From contig NC_089858.1 in the NCBI RefSeq assembly GCF_036373705.1, forward strand, positions 38,155,137 through 38,219,136: a stretch of DNA of 64,000 nucleotides, written 5' to 3'. Of the stretch, positions 46,901 to 60,087 are shown one piece after another (positions within the stretch are counted from its first letter, which is position 1; each line of letters starts with the position of its first letter). Source of the stretch: Amia ocellicauda (lineage: Eukaryota; Chordata; Actinopteri; Amiiformes; Amiidae). The notes under the pieces are model-generated. The model ran no database searches. It had not been told where the DNA came from and worked only from the letters and a program-made list of their open reading frames with translations. The translations under genes and the position numbers were made by a program.

Positions 46901-49900
46901 TCCTGCTCCTGGAGGACCCCCTATCCTGCTGATTGAGAACTGAATTCCCAATTACTTAATTGAACCCATAAGCCTTTTAATTATTTTAAACAGTAGGGGG
47001 TTTAAGTTAAGTATAGAATTGTATGAAGAACTTAAAGAACAAACTGTTATTACACAATTTAAATGTAACAATCTGCTTAGATTTGACTTTCAATTCAAGT
47101 TCAATTAAGTAATTGAGAGCTCAGCTGTAACAAAAACCAGTAAGGTAGGGGCTAACAGAGTCAAAAAAATATATATATCAGAAGATCCCTTTGAAATAGC
47201 AGATACTTGCATAGAAATACAGGTTGACAGTCAAAAGTATACAATTTCTTTTTTGAAGTTCACTGAAAGAAAATGATGAGTAATTTAGGGTAAAAGTGAA
47301 AACCGGTGCGGTTCAACCATGATTACCAGAGCGCAAAATGCAGAGGAGAGGGAATCACCAGAAGGTAAATCAAAACACCCTCATTATGAAAAAATAATGC
47401 GTACTTGCTAATGCACGAAAAGCCTTACTTGTTCTCCATCAGGGTCTTGCTGACCAGGCTGTCTTCATATCGCTGCCTGGCCGCGTTCCCTCCGAAGCCC
47501 AGGAAGGTGGACACATACACGCGGTACACATGCTCTGTGCGGTGGGCATCACAGCCCAGGTTGAACTCTGCTAGCAGGTTTTTAGCCACTTCTTCCTGTG
47601 AAAGTGTCAATATTAGAGAGCGAGAGAGACCCCTTCCTCTTCCCCCTCCACCTCAGACATTTTAATGAAGCAAGACATAGCAAGACAGTAGGTAACTAAC
47701 CTGGGGTTTTACCTATATATACACACACATCAGCATAGAGGGGGAAGAAAACTAATGACAGCTTTACACAGGGTCTAAATCTTTTGTTTAAGTCTTAACA
47801 TCATTGATTTACTATGCTGAGTGGCTTGAGCATTCTTTCAGATCTACAAACTACATTTGGATCCTTAACTAAACACAAGATCAAATGAGATCTTCATTTA
47901 TGTATGAAATGTGATGTGATGAGTGTGAAATTCACTTGATACTGAATTGTTATTCTGGTTCCTTGGCACTTAATGTTATTACATCATATCCTCAGATGTG
48001 TGTGTATGTGTAACTCTGTTCAACAAATCGAGCAAGAGAATAGATTGAACTAATAATAAATTAGTCAGCATAAGATATTGGATTTAAATGTCTTGCTAGC
48101 ATAAGTATAGATGCACGCTGTTGTGTTGGATTATATGGCAAAGCCTGTAACTATAGGACATCGTTTTTTTGTGCTAGTTGAATTCCTGGCACTTTCATAG
48201 TCAACTGATCTGAAGCAGATAGATTTCTGAATACATTTATTCCATAGTTTCAAAGAATCAAACTGCAATTTTAAAATGCAGAAAAAGCAGCTTCTCACTT
48301 AACCCTGTAAGAATTATCAATGCACTCTTTGCATGCACTATCAAAGCTGCATCAGACCTGTTCAGCGTTCCGCTTTTTGGTTAATACACTCATGTTGATT
48401 GTTAGATACATGAAGTATGCAAGTTAGTGTATTAGGTAGCTATAATTACAATCCTCTGCTTGAAGTGTGTTAGCTGAGTCACAAGCGTGGAGTAAAGAGG
48501 GCTAATATTCCCTTACTAGTGTGAAAACAGTGTTTCATGACAATTCTGAGATTGTTTATACATCAAAGTTCAAAATAAATTATTTACTCAGAAGAAAGAC
48601 CAGCAGTTTTTTGCAAACATTATGGGTGAGAAGAGAAGCTGGAGATATTTGACAATAACTCTAATAAACCTATACAGTACTGTGCAACAGTTTTAGGCAG
48701 GTGTGAAAAAATGCTGTAAAGTAAGAATGTTTTCAAAAATAGACATGCAAATAGATTATATTTATCAATTAACTAAATGCAAAGTGAGTAGAAGAAAAAT
48801 CCAGCTGTCCAGCCCTTTCGTGAAAAAACTGCCTTCTGCTACAGCCAGATATTTCAGATTTTAACTCATCAGTCCAGAGCACCTGCTGCCATTTTTCTGC
48901 ATCCCAGTTCCTGTGTTTTCGTGCACAGTTCAGTCAGTTGGCCTTGTTGCCATGTCAGAGGTATGGCTTTTTGGCCGCAAGTCTTCCATGAAGGACACTT
49001 CTGACCAGAATTCTCCGGACAGTAGATGGACATCTTCCGATCGTGAAGGGAAGTAAGCATGATGTGTCTCTCATCTGTCGCAGTAAGTTTCCTTGGCCGA
49101 CCACTGCGTCTACGGTCCTCAATGTTGCCCGTTTCTTTGTGCATCTTCAAAAAAGCGTGGACAGCACATCTGGAAACCCCTGTCTGCCTTGAAACGTCTG
49201 CCTGGGACAGACCTTGCTGGTGAAGTATAACTACCCTGTGTCTTGTTGCTGTGCTCAGTCTTGCCATGGTGTATGACTTTTGACAGTAAACCTTGTTAGC
49301 TGAGTTTGGCTGTTCCTCACCCAGTTTTATTTCTTCTACACAGCCGTTTCTGTTTCAGTTAATGATTGTGTTTCAACCTACATATTGAATTGATGATCAT
49401 TAACACCTGTGTGGTATAACAGTTTAATCATACATCTGACTATATGCCTACAAAATCCCTGACTGTGTGCTAGTGTACCTAGAAGAATTGATGCTGTTTT
49501 GAAGGCAAAGGGTGGTCACACCAAATATGGATTTGATGTAGATTTTTCTTCTGTTCACTCACTTTGCATTTAGTTAATTGATAAATATAATCTATTAACA
49601 TGTATTTTTTTGAAAGCATTCTTACTTAACAGCATTTTTTCACACCTGCCTAAAACTTTTGCACAGTACTTCATACTTTCTTTCTTTCAGACTGGCTTAG
49701 TGCATCTACCTACTATCCACCTCAAGCATCCAGAGAGTTTTTCCTGAGGCAGTGGAAGGCAGACATGCTGGGGAGTGGGGTACCAGGGTTGGGCAGAAGG
49801 TATTGCAAGAAATGGAGTAAGCCAAAAAAATAAAATAAAAATGAAAAGGAACCAACCAAACAAAAATCAAACACACAAAAACAATAAGGAAGTGGTATGG

Positions 49901-51262
49901 ATAATAACCTGTTGTGTAGAACCAAAGCTTACAGTTTTGGGCACTTCATACGCGATCTGTGTGGACACGCCTCCCATGTCCAGCACCCCCGCTGTCCTCC
50001 TGCGCACCAGCGCCTCCTGGATGTCGCTGCCTGGGACCTGAACCTCCACCAGGGCCTCCTCCTCTGTAGGAGAGGGAGAGAGGGAAAGAGAAAGAGAAAA
50101 GTACAGGGAAACAAAATATATTATTATTTATTTCTTAGCAGACCCTATCCAGGGTGACTTACAAAATATAAGCGAAATACAAAGTGCAAAAATACAGTTC
50201 AGTACAAGGCATCAAACATTACATTACAAATTTAAATTGACATAATACAGTGCAATTCAAAGCATTATACATTTTACAAATGATAATAAGCACAAAGCTG
50301 TAGCCTTCCATGTTGTCTGACACAAACTGTTCTGATACAGCAAAAGAAACCTACCATCTTCAACATGTTCAAATCTTCCTAGAACAAAGTTGATGCCAAT
50401 CCATGCATAGACACCTGTATACAGAGAGAGAAAGAGAAATAATCATAATTGTTCTTTTCCCCTTACATAGATTACCAAGATTAGAGAAACTGCCAGAATG
50501 TAGACCTCTCTCCACCTCTGGCTTTTTTTAAGGCAACTTGTGATACTTGAGGTGAAGTCTTTCTTGATGAGTCCTCGAAATGATAAGTTTTCTAATTAAA
50601 TGTTTTGCACGATGATCTAATGAAAAAATGTTTGTGCAGAAACCTAGCAGGAGTAAGTTTGTCCACTCAGACTACAAGAATCAGCATGTCTTATTTACTT
50701 TATCATTTGGATCTAGGCCACAGGAAATGCATAACATTACAATGGAATATAATCTGAGGTTATATTTTCTACAGGGGCTGCAGCCTCTCTGTAGTGCACC
50801 CACCCTCTTGTTTGCCCGATATTACTTCCACATGCGAGTCTGAGAACAGGAAGTTGAAATGCACAGGAACATCAGTCCGCAGGTCTTCAAGCAGGGCTTC
50901 CTGTTGACTGCAAACAGAAACCCTTTGTCAGTACACAGAACTGGCAGCTCAGTCAGTCTTCACACCATGGCTGCCAGGCAGGGGGCAGGACTGTGTAGCA
51001 CAACCAAACAATGCAAACAGACGGCAATATTAATCAAAGATGCACTCCCCTTATGAAGCGGTTTGTCTGAGAAACATTTTACAGGCTGGAGTGACCCGCT
51101 TTCTTAAGGCTAAAGTAAGAACTGAGACCTCCCAGTCTGGCTGTAAACAAACAAGTCCCTCTAGAACTCATAAAAAAGACCAGTGAGGGAAGAGAAGAAG
51201 TGATTTTAATATAATTTCCATAGCCCCCCCCCATTCTTTCAATAGATCTCAACTTGGGTGTG

Positions 51263-51352
<90 letters not shown>

Positions 51353-54300
51353 TAAAAAATTGGAAATTCCAAGTTTGCACAATTGAAAACTCGTAAATTA
51401 TGCATCAGTGTATTGCTAGGCGCAGCAGCGTACCTGTCAGGTAGCACTCTCATTCCTGCGGTGCAGAGGATGTACAGAGGCGTCTCCTGGTGCTTGTTCT
51501 TAGGGATGTGTTGTGCAGCAAAACTCAGCAAGGGGTAGACATAGTCGCTGGCTTTCTCTGGAGCTGTGGCCAGTTCAGAGATACCTAATCATTATTAGGA
51601 GAAAAAAAGTTATCATGTCATGTCATGCATCAGCTGGTGTTTATTCTTCTTCTTTTAATCAGTAGTTTAAAAAGGTCATTTAAAACCTGGCTTTTGAGGC
51701 CTGGAATAGCTCACCCCTGATTGACAACACAATCAGTTTGGAATTAGGGTCTCTATTTGGATGAGGGCACAGCATCAAACTATTTAATTGGCCAGTGTTG
51801 CTAGACTGCAGTTTAATCAGTGCTGTTTTAATTGAAAGCAATTATTAACAAATGTGTGATTTGTCATCAGTAGGGCCCTGTGTTTTAGGCATTTTTTTTC
51901 AACTGCTCCAGCAGATTCAACCATTTATAGTAATTTAAGTTACAATAAATAATTCAAATTGATTGATTGATTCATTAATTAAAAAAAACAACCAATGAGT
52001 ATAAATTTGAGAGTGCAAAGACATTGCAAACAAAAGCATTTAACTTTAATCTCCACATGATGTTCTGTACACTGATGGGTATAATTTATTTTGCACAACT
52101 TGTAGTTTATTTTTGGACCACACTCAAATGTCAACAACAGACCAACATTTATCTGCAGACAACGAAAGGCTGAGATTGACAGGTTTAAGACTGCAGCCTT
52201 TGGTAATAAATGTAAGGGGAAAAAGTTATGAACTTGTACGATTTCTTTTTAATTATTTGAGATCAGCATTTGTTTGTGCCAATATCTCACAGGAAAATGT
52301 GAATAATACAAAACTATGTGCACTTCTGAACAAACAAACATGTATTACATGTAGGGGCAATTCCTACAGTAGGTCAACTGAGAAGGGAATATCTACCCCC
52401 AAATTAAGGATTTCAACAGGTCAAAAAAACGCAAACTGGTAAAGATTTTTTTGCACATTTCCTTTGTTCTCCAAGGACTATCAAATACCTCCAAACTGAA
52501 AGTAAAATTAGCCAATACAGTTAATCTGCACTCATTACCCATTACTCATAGGTAGCAAAGTGTGTTATGACATGTTTAAATGCATTTGAAGTAAGTTTTA
52601 ATAATGGGGATGGATTTATTTCCAGTAATACCAGTAAGATGATCAAGGGATGAAATTACACTCTTTAAGGTTCACTGACATATTCAGTACATTAGACCTA
52701 GCCCACAAAATAACTCTTGCCAGCAATATCTGGGCAAATAATTTTCAGAAAGTAGACAAGCTGGTTGTAACCTTTAATAAAATGTGTAACATTGCCCAAA
52801 CAGAATTAAAAAAAAAAAAAATGTAAAGACCACTTGACAGAAGCAATCCAATAAGGCTGTACTTTAGCTATGAAGTTGCCACCTGAGCCATGCTAACATG
52901 ATGGGGCACTTGGTATTCTTCCGCTGAATATCATTACAAATACAGTGAGGGAAAAAAGTATTTGATCCCCTGCTGATTTTGTATGTTTGCCCACTGACAA
53001 AAGTTATAAATTGATTTGCATGTTAATGAGGGAAATAAGTATTTGATCCCCTATCAATCAGCAAGATTTCTGGCTCCCAGGTGTCTTTTATACAGGCAAC
53101 AAGCTGAGATTAGGGGCACTCTCTTAAAGGGACTCTCCTAATCTCAGCTTGTTACCTGTATAAAAGACACCTGTCCACAGAAGCAATCAATCAATCAGAT
53201 TCCAAACTCTCCACCATGGCCAAGACCAAAGAGCTGTCCAAGGATGTCAGGGACAAGATTGTAGACCTACACAAGGCTGGAATGGTCTACAAGACCATCG
53301 CCAAGCAGCTTGGTGAGAAGGTGACAACAGTTGGTGCGATTATTCGCAAATGGAAGAAACACAAAATAACTGTCAGTCTCCCTCGCTCTGGGGCTCCATG
53401 CAAGATCTCACCTCGTGGAGTTTCAATGATCATGAGAACGGTGAGGAATCAGCCCAGAACTACACGGGAGGATCTTGTTAATGATCTCAAGGCAGCTGGG
53501 ACCATAGTCACCAAGAAAAAAATTGGTAACACTACGCCGTGAAGGACTGAAATCCTGCAGCGCCCGCAAGGTCCCCCTGCTCAAGAAAGCACATGTACAG
53601 GCCCGTCTGAAGTTTGCCAACATCTGAATGATTCAGAGGAGAACTGGGTGAAAGTGTTGTGGTCAGATGAGATCAAAATCGAGCTCTTTGGCATCAACTC
53701 AACTCGCTGTGTTTGGAGGAGGAGGAATGACCCCAAGAACACCATCCCCACCGTCAAGCATGGAGGTGGAAACATTATGCTTTGGGGGTGTTTTTCTGCA
53801 AAGGGGACAGGACAACTGCACCGCATCAAAGGGACGATGGACGGGGCCATGTACCGTCAAATCTTGGGTGAGAACCTCCTTCCCTCAGCCAGGGCATTGA
53901 AAATGGATCGTGGATGGGTATTCCAGCATGACAATGACCCAAAACAAACAGCCAAGGCAACAAAGGAGTGGCTCAAGAAGAAGCACATTAAGGTCCTGGA
54001 GTGGCCTAGCCAGTCTCCAGACCTTAATCCCATAGAAAATCTGTGGAGGGAGCTGAAGGTTCGAGTTGCCAAACGTCAGCCTCGAAACCTTAATGACTTG
54101 GAGAGGATCTGCAAAGAGGAGTGGGACCAAATCCCTCCTGAGATGTGTGCAAACCTGGTGGCCAACTACAAGAAACGTCTGACCTCTGTGATTACCAACA
54201 AGGGTTTTGCCACCAAGTACTAAGTCGAAGGGGTCAAATACTTATTTCACTCATTAACATGCAAATCAATTAATAACTTTTTTGAAATGCGTTTTTCTGG

Positions 54301-57176
54301 ATTTTTTTGTTGTTATTCTGTCTCTCACTGTTAAAATACACCTACCATTAAAATTATAGACTGATCATTTCTTTGTCAGTGGACAAACGTACAAAATCAG
54401 CAGGGGATCAAATACTTTTTCCCTCACTGTACATCCCTTTTTATCTATTTAAATGATGTATTTACACACTCCAAGAATGCACGGCATTGTGATCCCTGTG
54501 TCGATGCAATACCTGGCTTGATCTTCATGACCACGGGCTTCCTGTTCTGGTCCCTCATCTGACGGATGTCAAGCAGGTCGTGCGGGTTGCCGTTGTGCCG
54601 GGGCCAGCAGTACACGAAGAGCCGCGAGCCGCTACTGCCACAGTCCACCACAATGCCATAGTTCAGGTTGGGGTTGCCAGTGTCTGTGGCCTCCACGTCA
54701 GTCACACGAGCCAGGTACCTAGAGACAGAAGCCAGCAAACAAAGCTAATCACTACGGATTGTTTTCTCCCCGTTTTAGAACGCAGGAGCAGGAGTGTGCA
54801 GGAGATACAAAGCCAACACAGAGCATGGCAAGAAATCAAAAGTAATTGGAGAAGAATATTTATGTTCCTGTACATGTAATAATCAAATGCCAACTTAAGG
54901 CAAGCTGTTGTGACATTTAATCCTTAAGCGGATGTTAAATGTCACAACAGCTTGCCATATGCACTAACACATCTAGATAGAGATATTTTCATCTCTTTAT
55001 TGGGTTTTGAAACTCAACTTTAAATGATTACAAATGATAAAAGACACAATGTCTGAAACAGTCCCTCATTCAGTTGCTTCTGGTATAGTCTACGCAAGGA
55101 GATCATTTCACGATGTCATTCTCAGCAGGAGTTTGGCTGCTTCCGTCAAGTCTGAGATGATTCAATTACACAGTTGCATGCCCTGGGTACTTTTTACTGA
55201 GATGTCTTTCTTTTAAGCCAATCAGAAGTACACAGCTTCACATTTCTTTAATAAAGAATATTTTATACCTAAAATATCTTTCCAGGCATGCAGTGCAATG
55301 GTTGCATACAAAGCCACTGACCCCACACCATTTTAACAAAGCTTCCAACAATGAGAGCGAGATTAGGGAGGGCAGAGGTGTGTACTCCCTGTTAGTGACG
55401 TGGACTATAAGCAGTGCCTGAAGAAGACTGATTTCACATTGCTCAATGAGCCTTAGAAACAAAAAGTTAACAAACTTCCCGTAACTTTAATACTAAAAAC
55501 TAAAAGTGTTAATAGCAATTAATTAATGTAACATGGTTCAGTAGTACTTTGAGGATCAGCTGACACAAATACAGGTGGCTGTCTAAACCTGGATGGAAGC
55601 TTTTGCATATTTCTTCCTTAAGTAAACCCCAGTCAAAGGTCAACCAAAGGTAACATGAAAAGGACCACAATGTAATCCAGTTACCTAGCCCTTTATCTGA
55701 CATCTCCACTTATTGCACGCACTGTTCCCCTGCCAAGTTCACCCGTATCATTGTCCACAATTCACTCTTTGTCTTGTTGTCAGGCATGTGGTCTGAACAC
55801 TTTAAGACTGTAACCAAATCCACACAGCTCTGCCTTCCTCTCAGCTTTCCCAATTCACATACAACCCTACAGTCTCAAAAAACCCACATAAATAAAAAAG
55901 AATAGCATTCAAATATGAGCGAGGGTAACCAAAATTGGTTTTGCGTTTTGTTTTATATAATGAAGGATTTAACTTCTGTAGTGACAGTAGGCCACACCAC
56001 TGCAGAGCAACTATCTATTAATCTTCAACACTCATCTAACCTTTGTGTTTGTTTGTTTATTTCCAATCTGCCCATTATTTGGCCGCAGTTCAGATACAAG
56101 TGGTGTGTTCACAGCTTAAGGAAGACCAAACAGCTGTGGGAACAGGCAGACTGCAGGCTGGGAAAATATTTGGCAACAAAATACACCTTCAGGACTTAAA
56201 GTCACCTAGGCTATATTTTATTTAACACTGAATCACTGATGTTTCATAATTGATGTAGTACCATGAAGCCACACAGAGCTGACAGTTTTTCTGCAAGGCG
56301 ACAAGCACTGTGACCAGGAAGAACTCCCTGTAGAAAATTATGGAAATGAGACTCCGATTGCACAGCTTATCGTTATTCAGAACAATACACTAATATAGTT
56401 TGGTACAAAACATTTGCAAAAGGGGTATTATTCTCTTATTACCTCATATGCTGTGCAATGGCTCACCCTGTACTCGGATCAAAATAGCTTTTGTGAGTAC
56501 CGTTAATGTGGATTCAAATATTGTTTAAAGTCCTAAATGGTTTATACAAATAAATTCAAAGCAGGGTAACAAAGCTTGACATACTCGGCACCTAGCAGTG
56601 GTTTATGCGCAAGACCCCAGAGCTTGAAAGCCCTGAATTGGATGCAAGTGTGCTGCGAGAAGGAGGCAGATGTTAGATCTCCATTTTTTTTCATTTGACA
56701 TTTGCGTCGCTCTCCGGCAGGTACCCACCTTTGGAACGGCTTGTCCTTGTGCAGCCAGCTGTGCCGCCCCTTGCCCAGCACCAGCAGCAGATACACCACA
56801 CAGAGTGTGGCTGCCAGAAAGCCCAGGAACAGCAGCTGCCGAATGGAGGCACAGGGCATGCGTGGCAGCCCCACTGGAGACAGACTGAAGTGCCAGGAGG
56901 CCGGGAACAAGCAGGAGAAACTGATTCTGGGAGACAAACAGAAACAGAGAAACGGATTGTTTTGCTTTTATCTGATTTAATTTGAATATGGCAACAGCAA
57001 AGTATTAAATATAGTAACTTTTCCTTTAACTAGTGTATTGTCTTCAGCGAGTTATGTTTCATTTTGAAAAAACAAAACTCAAGGGACAATTAAGGGGAAA
57101 TGGTTTCAACCGAGATCGTATATACAGCTGGTCGATTGGTAATGACTACACTGTGTCTTGGCACATACCTTCCCAT
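43921..57176 (-). CDS. ENTPD4: Ectonucleoside triphosphate diphosphohydrolase 4 (Golgi/lysosomal apyrase)
   Basis: Hydrolyses nucleoside di- and triphosphates (UDP-preferring) in the Golgi or lysosomal lumen. Twelve coding exons, all GT/AG and in phase: 57,169-57,176; 56,729-56,926; 54,513-54,718; 51,434-51,584; 50,804-50,907; 50,355-50,414; 49,909-50,063; 47,429-47,595; 46,346-46,670; 45,178-45,263; 44,726-44,887; 43,921-44,185. They total 1,887 nt, 628 aa plus stop (human about 616). The first exon gives only ATG GGA AG, so the protein begins [17 protein letters not shown], which fits ENTPD4 better than ENTPD7. Apyrase conserved regions: DCGSSGSR (about 94-101), YILCTAGMR (175-183), [12 protein letters not shown] (about 224-235), LDMGGVSTQ (270-278), [10 protein letters not shown] (about 428-437). 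Membrane helices at about 30-55 and near the C-terminus ([20 protein letters not shown]). A Ser-rich cytosolic tail is longer than in human. Confidence 0.97.
46887..47150. mobile_element. MITE-like repeat in ENTPD4 intron 8
   Basis: Starts CAGTGGGTCCAAATCCTGCT, CCTGGAGGACCCCCTATCC, and ends near CAAAAACCAGTAAGGTAGGG. Related to the repeat at 5,336. Right end degraded. Confidence 0.4.
48673..49672 (-). mobile_element. Internally deleted Tc1-like transposon in ENTPD4 intron 7
   Basis: TIRs AGTACTGTGCAACAGTTTTA and its inverse (one mismatch over the first 20) at the two ends; symmetry continues with GGCAGGTGTGAAAAAATGCT. The ORF at 48,869-49,267 (minus) keeps the paired helix-turn-helix ([30 protein letters not shown]) but the DDE catalytic part is deleted. 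Confidence 0.85.
50117..50250 (+). mobile_element. Dispersed repeat (CTTAGCAGAC family)
   Basis: Contains TTATTTATTTCTTAGCAGAC followed by CC..TCCAGGGTGACTTACA. A related copy lies at 61,225-61,290. The class is unknown to me; short and non-coding. Confidence 0.5.
51262..51350. repeat. (AAT)n/(ATT)n microsatellite with internal inversion
   Basis: AAT repeats switch to ATT and back, so the tract can fold on itself. In ENTPD4 intron 4. Confidence 0.9.
53079..53172. repeat. Inverted repeat in the Tc1 5' UTR
   Basis: AGGTGTCTTTTATACAGGCA and its inverse enclose CTGAGATTAGG / CCTAATCTCAG. Near-perfect stem; part of the transposon. Confidence 0.9.
53216..54223 (+). pseudogene. Tc1 transposase, interrupted
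   Basis: N-terminal half 53,216-53,542 with paired-type helix-turn-helix ([20 protein letters not shown]). The frame is lost near 53,515-53,640. The C-terminal half from 53,648 holds all three catalytic sites: [16 protein letters not shown] and [14 protein letters not shown] (DD34E spacing). It ends in TAA at 54,221-54,223. Family length is about 340 aa; the central break makes it inactive unless repaired by recombination. Confidence 0.9.
54899..54956. repeat. Perfect hairpin, 22-bp stem, 14-nt loop, ENTPD4 intron 2
   Basis: Left arm 54,899-54,920 (begins GGCAAGCTGTTGTGACATTT) pairs without mismatch with 54,935-54,956. No transposon ends recognised around it. Confidence 0.95.
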
Positions 57177-57311
57177 GGTTGGGAGTCTCAGGCGTTCACG
57201 TCACTGGGAATCCAATGAAGAAAGCAGAGATTTTCTGAGTCAGAGCATCTTCACTGGCACACCTTCCCCATCACACAGCTCCACCTAACAGATCCCATTC
57301 TCAAACCGTCT
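57177..57311 (-). promoter_or_regulatory. ENTPD4: ENTPD4 5' UTR exon part with upstream ORFs
   Basis: A strong acceptor (TTTTTCCCCAG) ends near 57,312, so the start exon has a noncoding exon upstream. Two short uORFs precede the ATG: 57,251-57,298 (15 codons plus stop) and 57,240-57,248 (ATG CTC TGA). Confidence 0.6.
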
Positions 57312-58379
57312 GGGGAAAAATAAAGGAAAACCTATGTAGCAACTAAATGGTAGAAAACAAGATTGTAATGTTGGGAGCAATCCTAACTACACAGATTTGT
57401 CTACATTATTGGTAATAATCAGCATTTTTCTTTCCCTACTACTGAACAACATACTGCATGGGGTTTGTTAAAATCATAAAGGTTTATATAAATGGTTTCT
57501 ATAAATCAGCACTATGCTCCCACAAAATATACATTTTAAAATGCGGTACAAAATAAAAACAAACGCCAGGTTTGATTTTTAGGTAGAATTGGGACTTATT
57601 TTTTGTCTGTTTACATTTAAAGAAAGTATTATGAAATTAAAAACAACATTAACCAATTTGTTCACAAACTTAAAACCCCCAGCAAAACTCAGCTCACGAT
57701 TATTAGGTTTTAACGGGACATAAACACAATGTATTTTGTAATAAGCAAAAAATCACTTATGAGGTCTTGTCATTTGAAGACGCGTTTGTCAACAGCGAGA
57801 TCAACATATTTAAGAAGATGCACCGGGTCTTCAACCTACATTATTCAATACTATTAATAGCTAGTTAAAGCAAAAGAGGGTACTCTAATTAGTAAGTTAT
57901 TTTACTAATGCAAAGTAGCCCGTAAAGATACAATACACCTGCTTTCCGCCACACCGATGCTCAATGTTAATATTTTAAGTGAGGTTTCCCTGTCGGTGTA
58001 CAGCGGGTGTATGTATCCAAAGGAGCGACATGCGGGTACAGTACTGTGCATTAAAACAGTTTCTAAATTATGTCGTTTCGGTCAAATATAGCAAACGATA
58101 GCAACTGTACCTGTATTCTTCCCAATACAACTGGCAGATTAATATATAGAAAATACAAAGTAAAAACACATTGCACAGCTCAACACCACAATTAAAACTT
58201 TCATCGGTGTTTTGACTGCGTCTAGTCTTTTAAAGGCTATAGTGTAAATCAATATAATGTTAATAGGTCTTTGACAACAGTCACTTTTGGCCGAGTTTCC
58301 TAATTCCCAGCACCATTGGCATGACACGAAATCACCTTATTTACTCAGCTGCTCAGCCTCAGGTATCCACTGATCTTAA

Positions 58380-58970
58380 AACTTCCCTGGCGTTATGCAA
58401 CCTGCCTCAACCCCTCTCGCCTCTCCGCCTTCGCTGACATCAATCCGGTAACGAAATAGTTATTGCACACTTAAAGAAACGGAGACCATTTTGGCTCAAC
58501 CATAGGCTCCGCGCCTTGTGACAGTAGCCGAGCATTTGGAGCCAACATGACGTACACAGGGATGTAGTTTCCTCCCCTGTCGCTGTGAAACCTAAAGGTA
58601 TTACTGAGATAACATATGGCTACCTCCAATAACAAATATAAATATTTTTTAATAAACTAGAAACTGTTGTGGGCGTTTGAAACCTTACAAGAACAACCAC
58701 GTATGTGAATTAAAAGAAAATGTATATATTTTATAACGCGTTTGCCGGCTAACATCAGAATCGCGATAGGTCAACACAATTTCACATGCGATAGTCAGTG
58801 TTATTGGTCATATTTACCTGCCCGTAGCTTCGCACAAACGTACTCGATGCGTGAAAAGACTGTCTTGACGCACAGCGCGACATGTTCTCAGCTCATTTTC
58901 AAGAACATAAAGCAACGTAGCCGAGGTGAACATTGACAGAGAATGGTCTGCGCATGCGCCGTGCGTGTAA
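58380..58970 (-). promoter_or_regulatory. ENTPD4: Candidate ENTPD4 promoter
   Basis: Upstream of the 5' UTR exon. CRE-type TGACGTA at 58,548-58,554 and an NRF1-type TGCGCATGCGCC at 58,949-58,960 in moderately CpG-rich DNA. No transcription start can be fixed from sequence. Confidence 0.4.
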
Positions 58971-59756
58971 AAACTTTATTGACACCTTCTGTATGCCAAC
59001 ATACCATTCAGAGGTGAGGGATGCGACGAGCGACGCTTTCGTGGCAGTTTCACAGCAGTTTCACACAGCCCTCCCATTGTCCACTGAAACGCCCGCATTG
59101 CTGCGATTGTTCAAACACCTCCACCTTGGAATCAGCAATTTTAATAACGTGAAAGGTCAAATTAAGTAAAGCATTTAGTCATTTTGGCTACTTGTACATC
59201 ATTTTCGCCCTATCCGGTGAACATTGTATTATTTTGTATTTAAATTAAGACAAAAAACTGAAAAAATGAAAAAGCCTGGCTGGGGTTTAAAATGTATTCT
59301 ACAAGTAGCCAAAATGACAACAAATAAACACTTTTTACTGTGCCTCAAATCCAATTTCACGCCAAAAACCTGGGAATATTGTTCTGTAGCAATGGTGGAC
59401 ATTCTAATCCTGTTTATACCACCTGCTACTTATGGAACACAATTCACTGTTAAACTGACAAAACAGGCATTTATTCTACATATATAGGTGGCAATTTTAA
59501 GACCCTTAAAGGGAGAACAGGAATGTGTTTTTTTAGGATCTGGGTTACCTGCTTTGACTGGACAATTTATACCAGTGGTCTCCATCCCTGGTCCTCGAGA
59601 GTTTCAATTCAGTTAGTTATCTCACCATAATTGTTTATATAGAGCTTAATTAATCACAATTACATGATTTCAAGTCTTTATAAATAGAAAATATAAGTGT
59701 AGTCTATGAAATGGTGGTTTGAAGTTCTCTAGGAGAAGGGTTTGTGATCTCTAGAC

Positions 59757-60079
59757 CAAAGGTTCCAAAACTGGGATCCATGACCCCCTAGGTCCATAAA
59801 ATCTCTCCCCCCCTCCCAAAAATAATTTTCATATATATATATATATATTTCTTTAAATACATATTTTAGTTCAATTATGAAATAACATACAGGTCCATCC
59901 ATCTCATTAGGAGTGAGCTGAACTCTTCTTTGAACCCAAGAATAAGGTTCTATGTTTTCAATTTTTCCTTTTATTAATGTAGTATAATGAGGCAGTTGTG
60001 GCATTTTTTGTAGGTGGGGGTCCAGACAGAATCCGGTTAGCAAAGGGGTCCTTGGGCAGAAAAAGTTTGGGAACCCCTG
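59757..60079. mobile_element. hAT MITE with 8-bp TSD
   Basis: Ends CAAAGGTTCCAAAACT and, inverted, CAGGGGTTCCCAAACT. Flanks CTCTAGAC (59,749-59,756) and CTCTAGAT (60,080-60,087) differ at one base. 323 bp, non-coding, with an internal (AT)n. Confidence 0.8.
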
Positions 60080-60087
60080 CTCTAGAT

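Larger units (their letters stand above)
52941..54431 (+). mobile_element. Tc1-like transposon, near-complete, in ENTPD4 intron 3
   Basis: TA-flanked ends CAGTGAGGGAAAAAAGTATT and inverse at the right (CAGTGAGGGAAAAAGTATTT), followed by GATCCCCTGCTGATTTTGTA in both arms. 1.49 kb. A subterminal inverted repeat lies at 53,079-53,172. Opposite in strand to ENTPD4. Confidence 0.97.

Noticed and set aside
56670-56985. Overlapping plus-strand ORFs
   Set aside because: Antisense to ENTPD4 exon 2.
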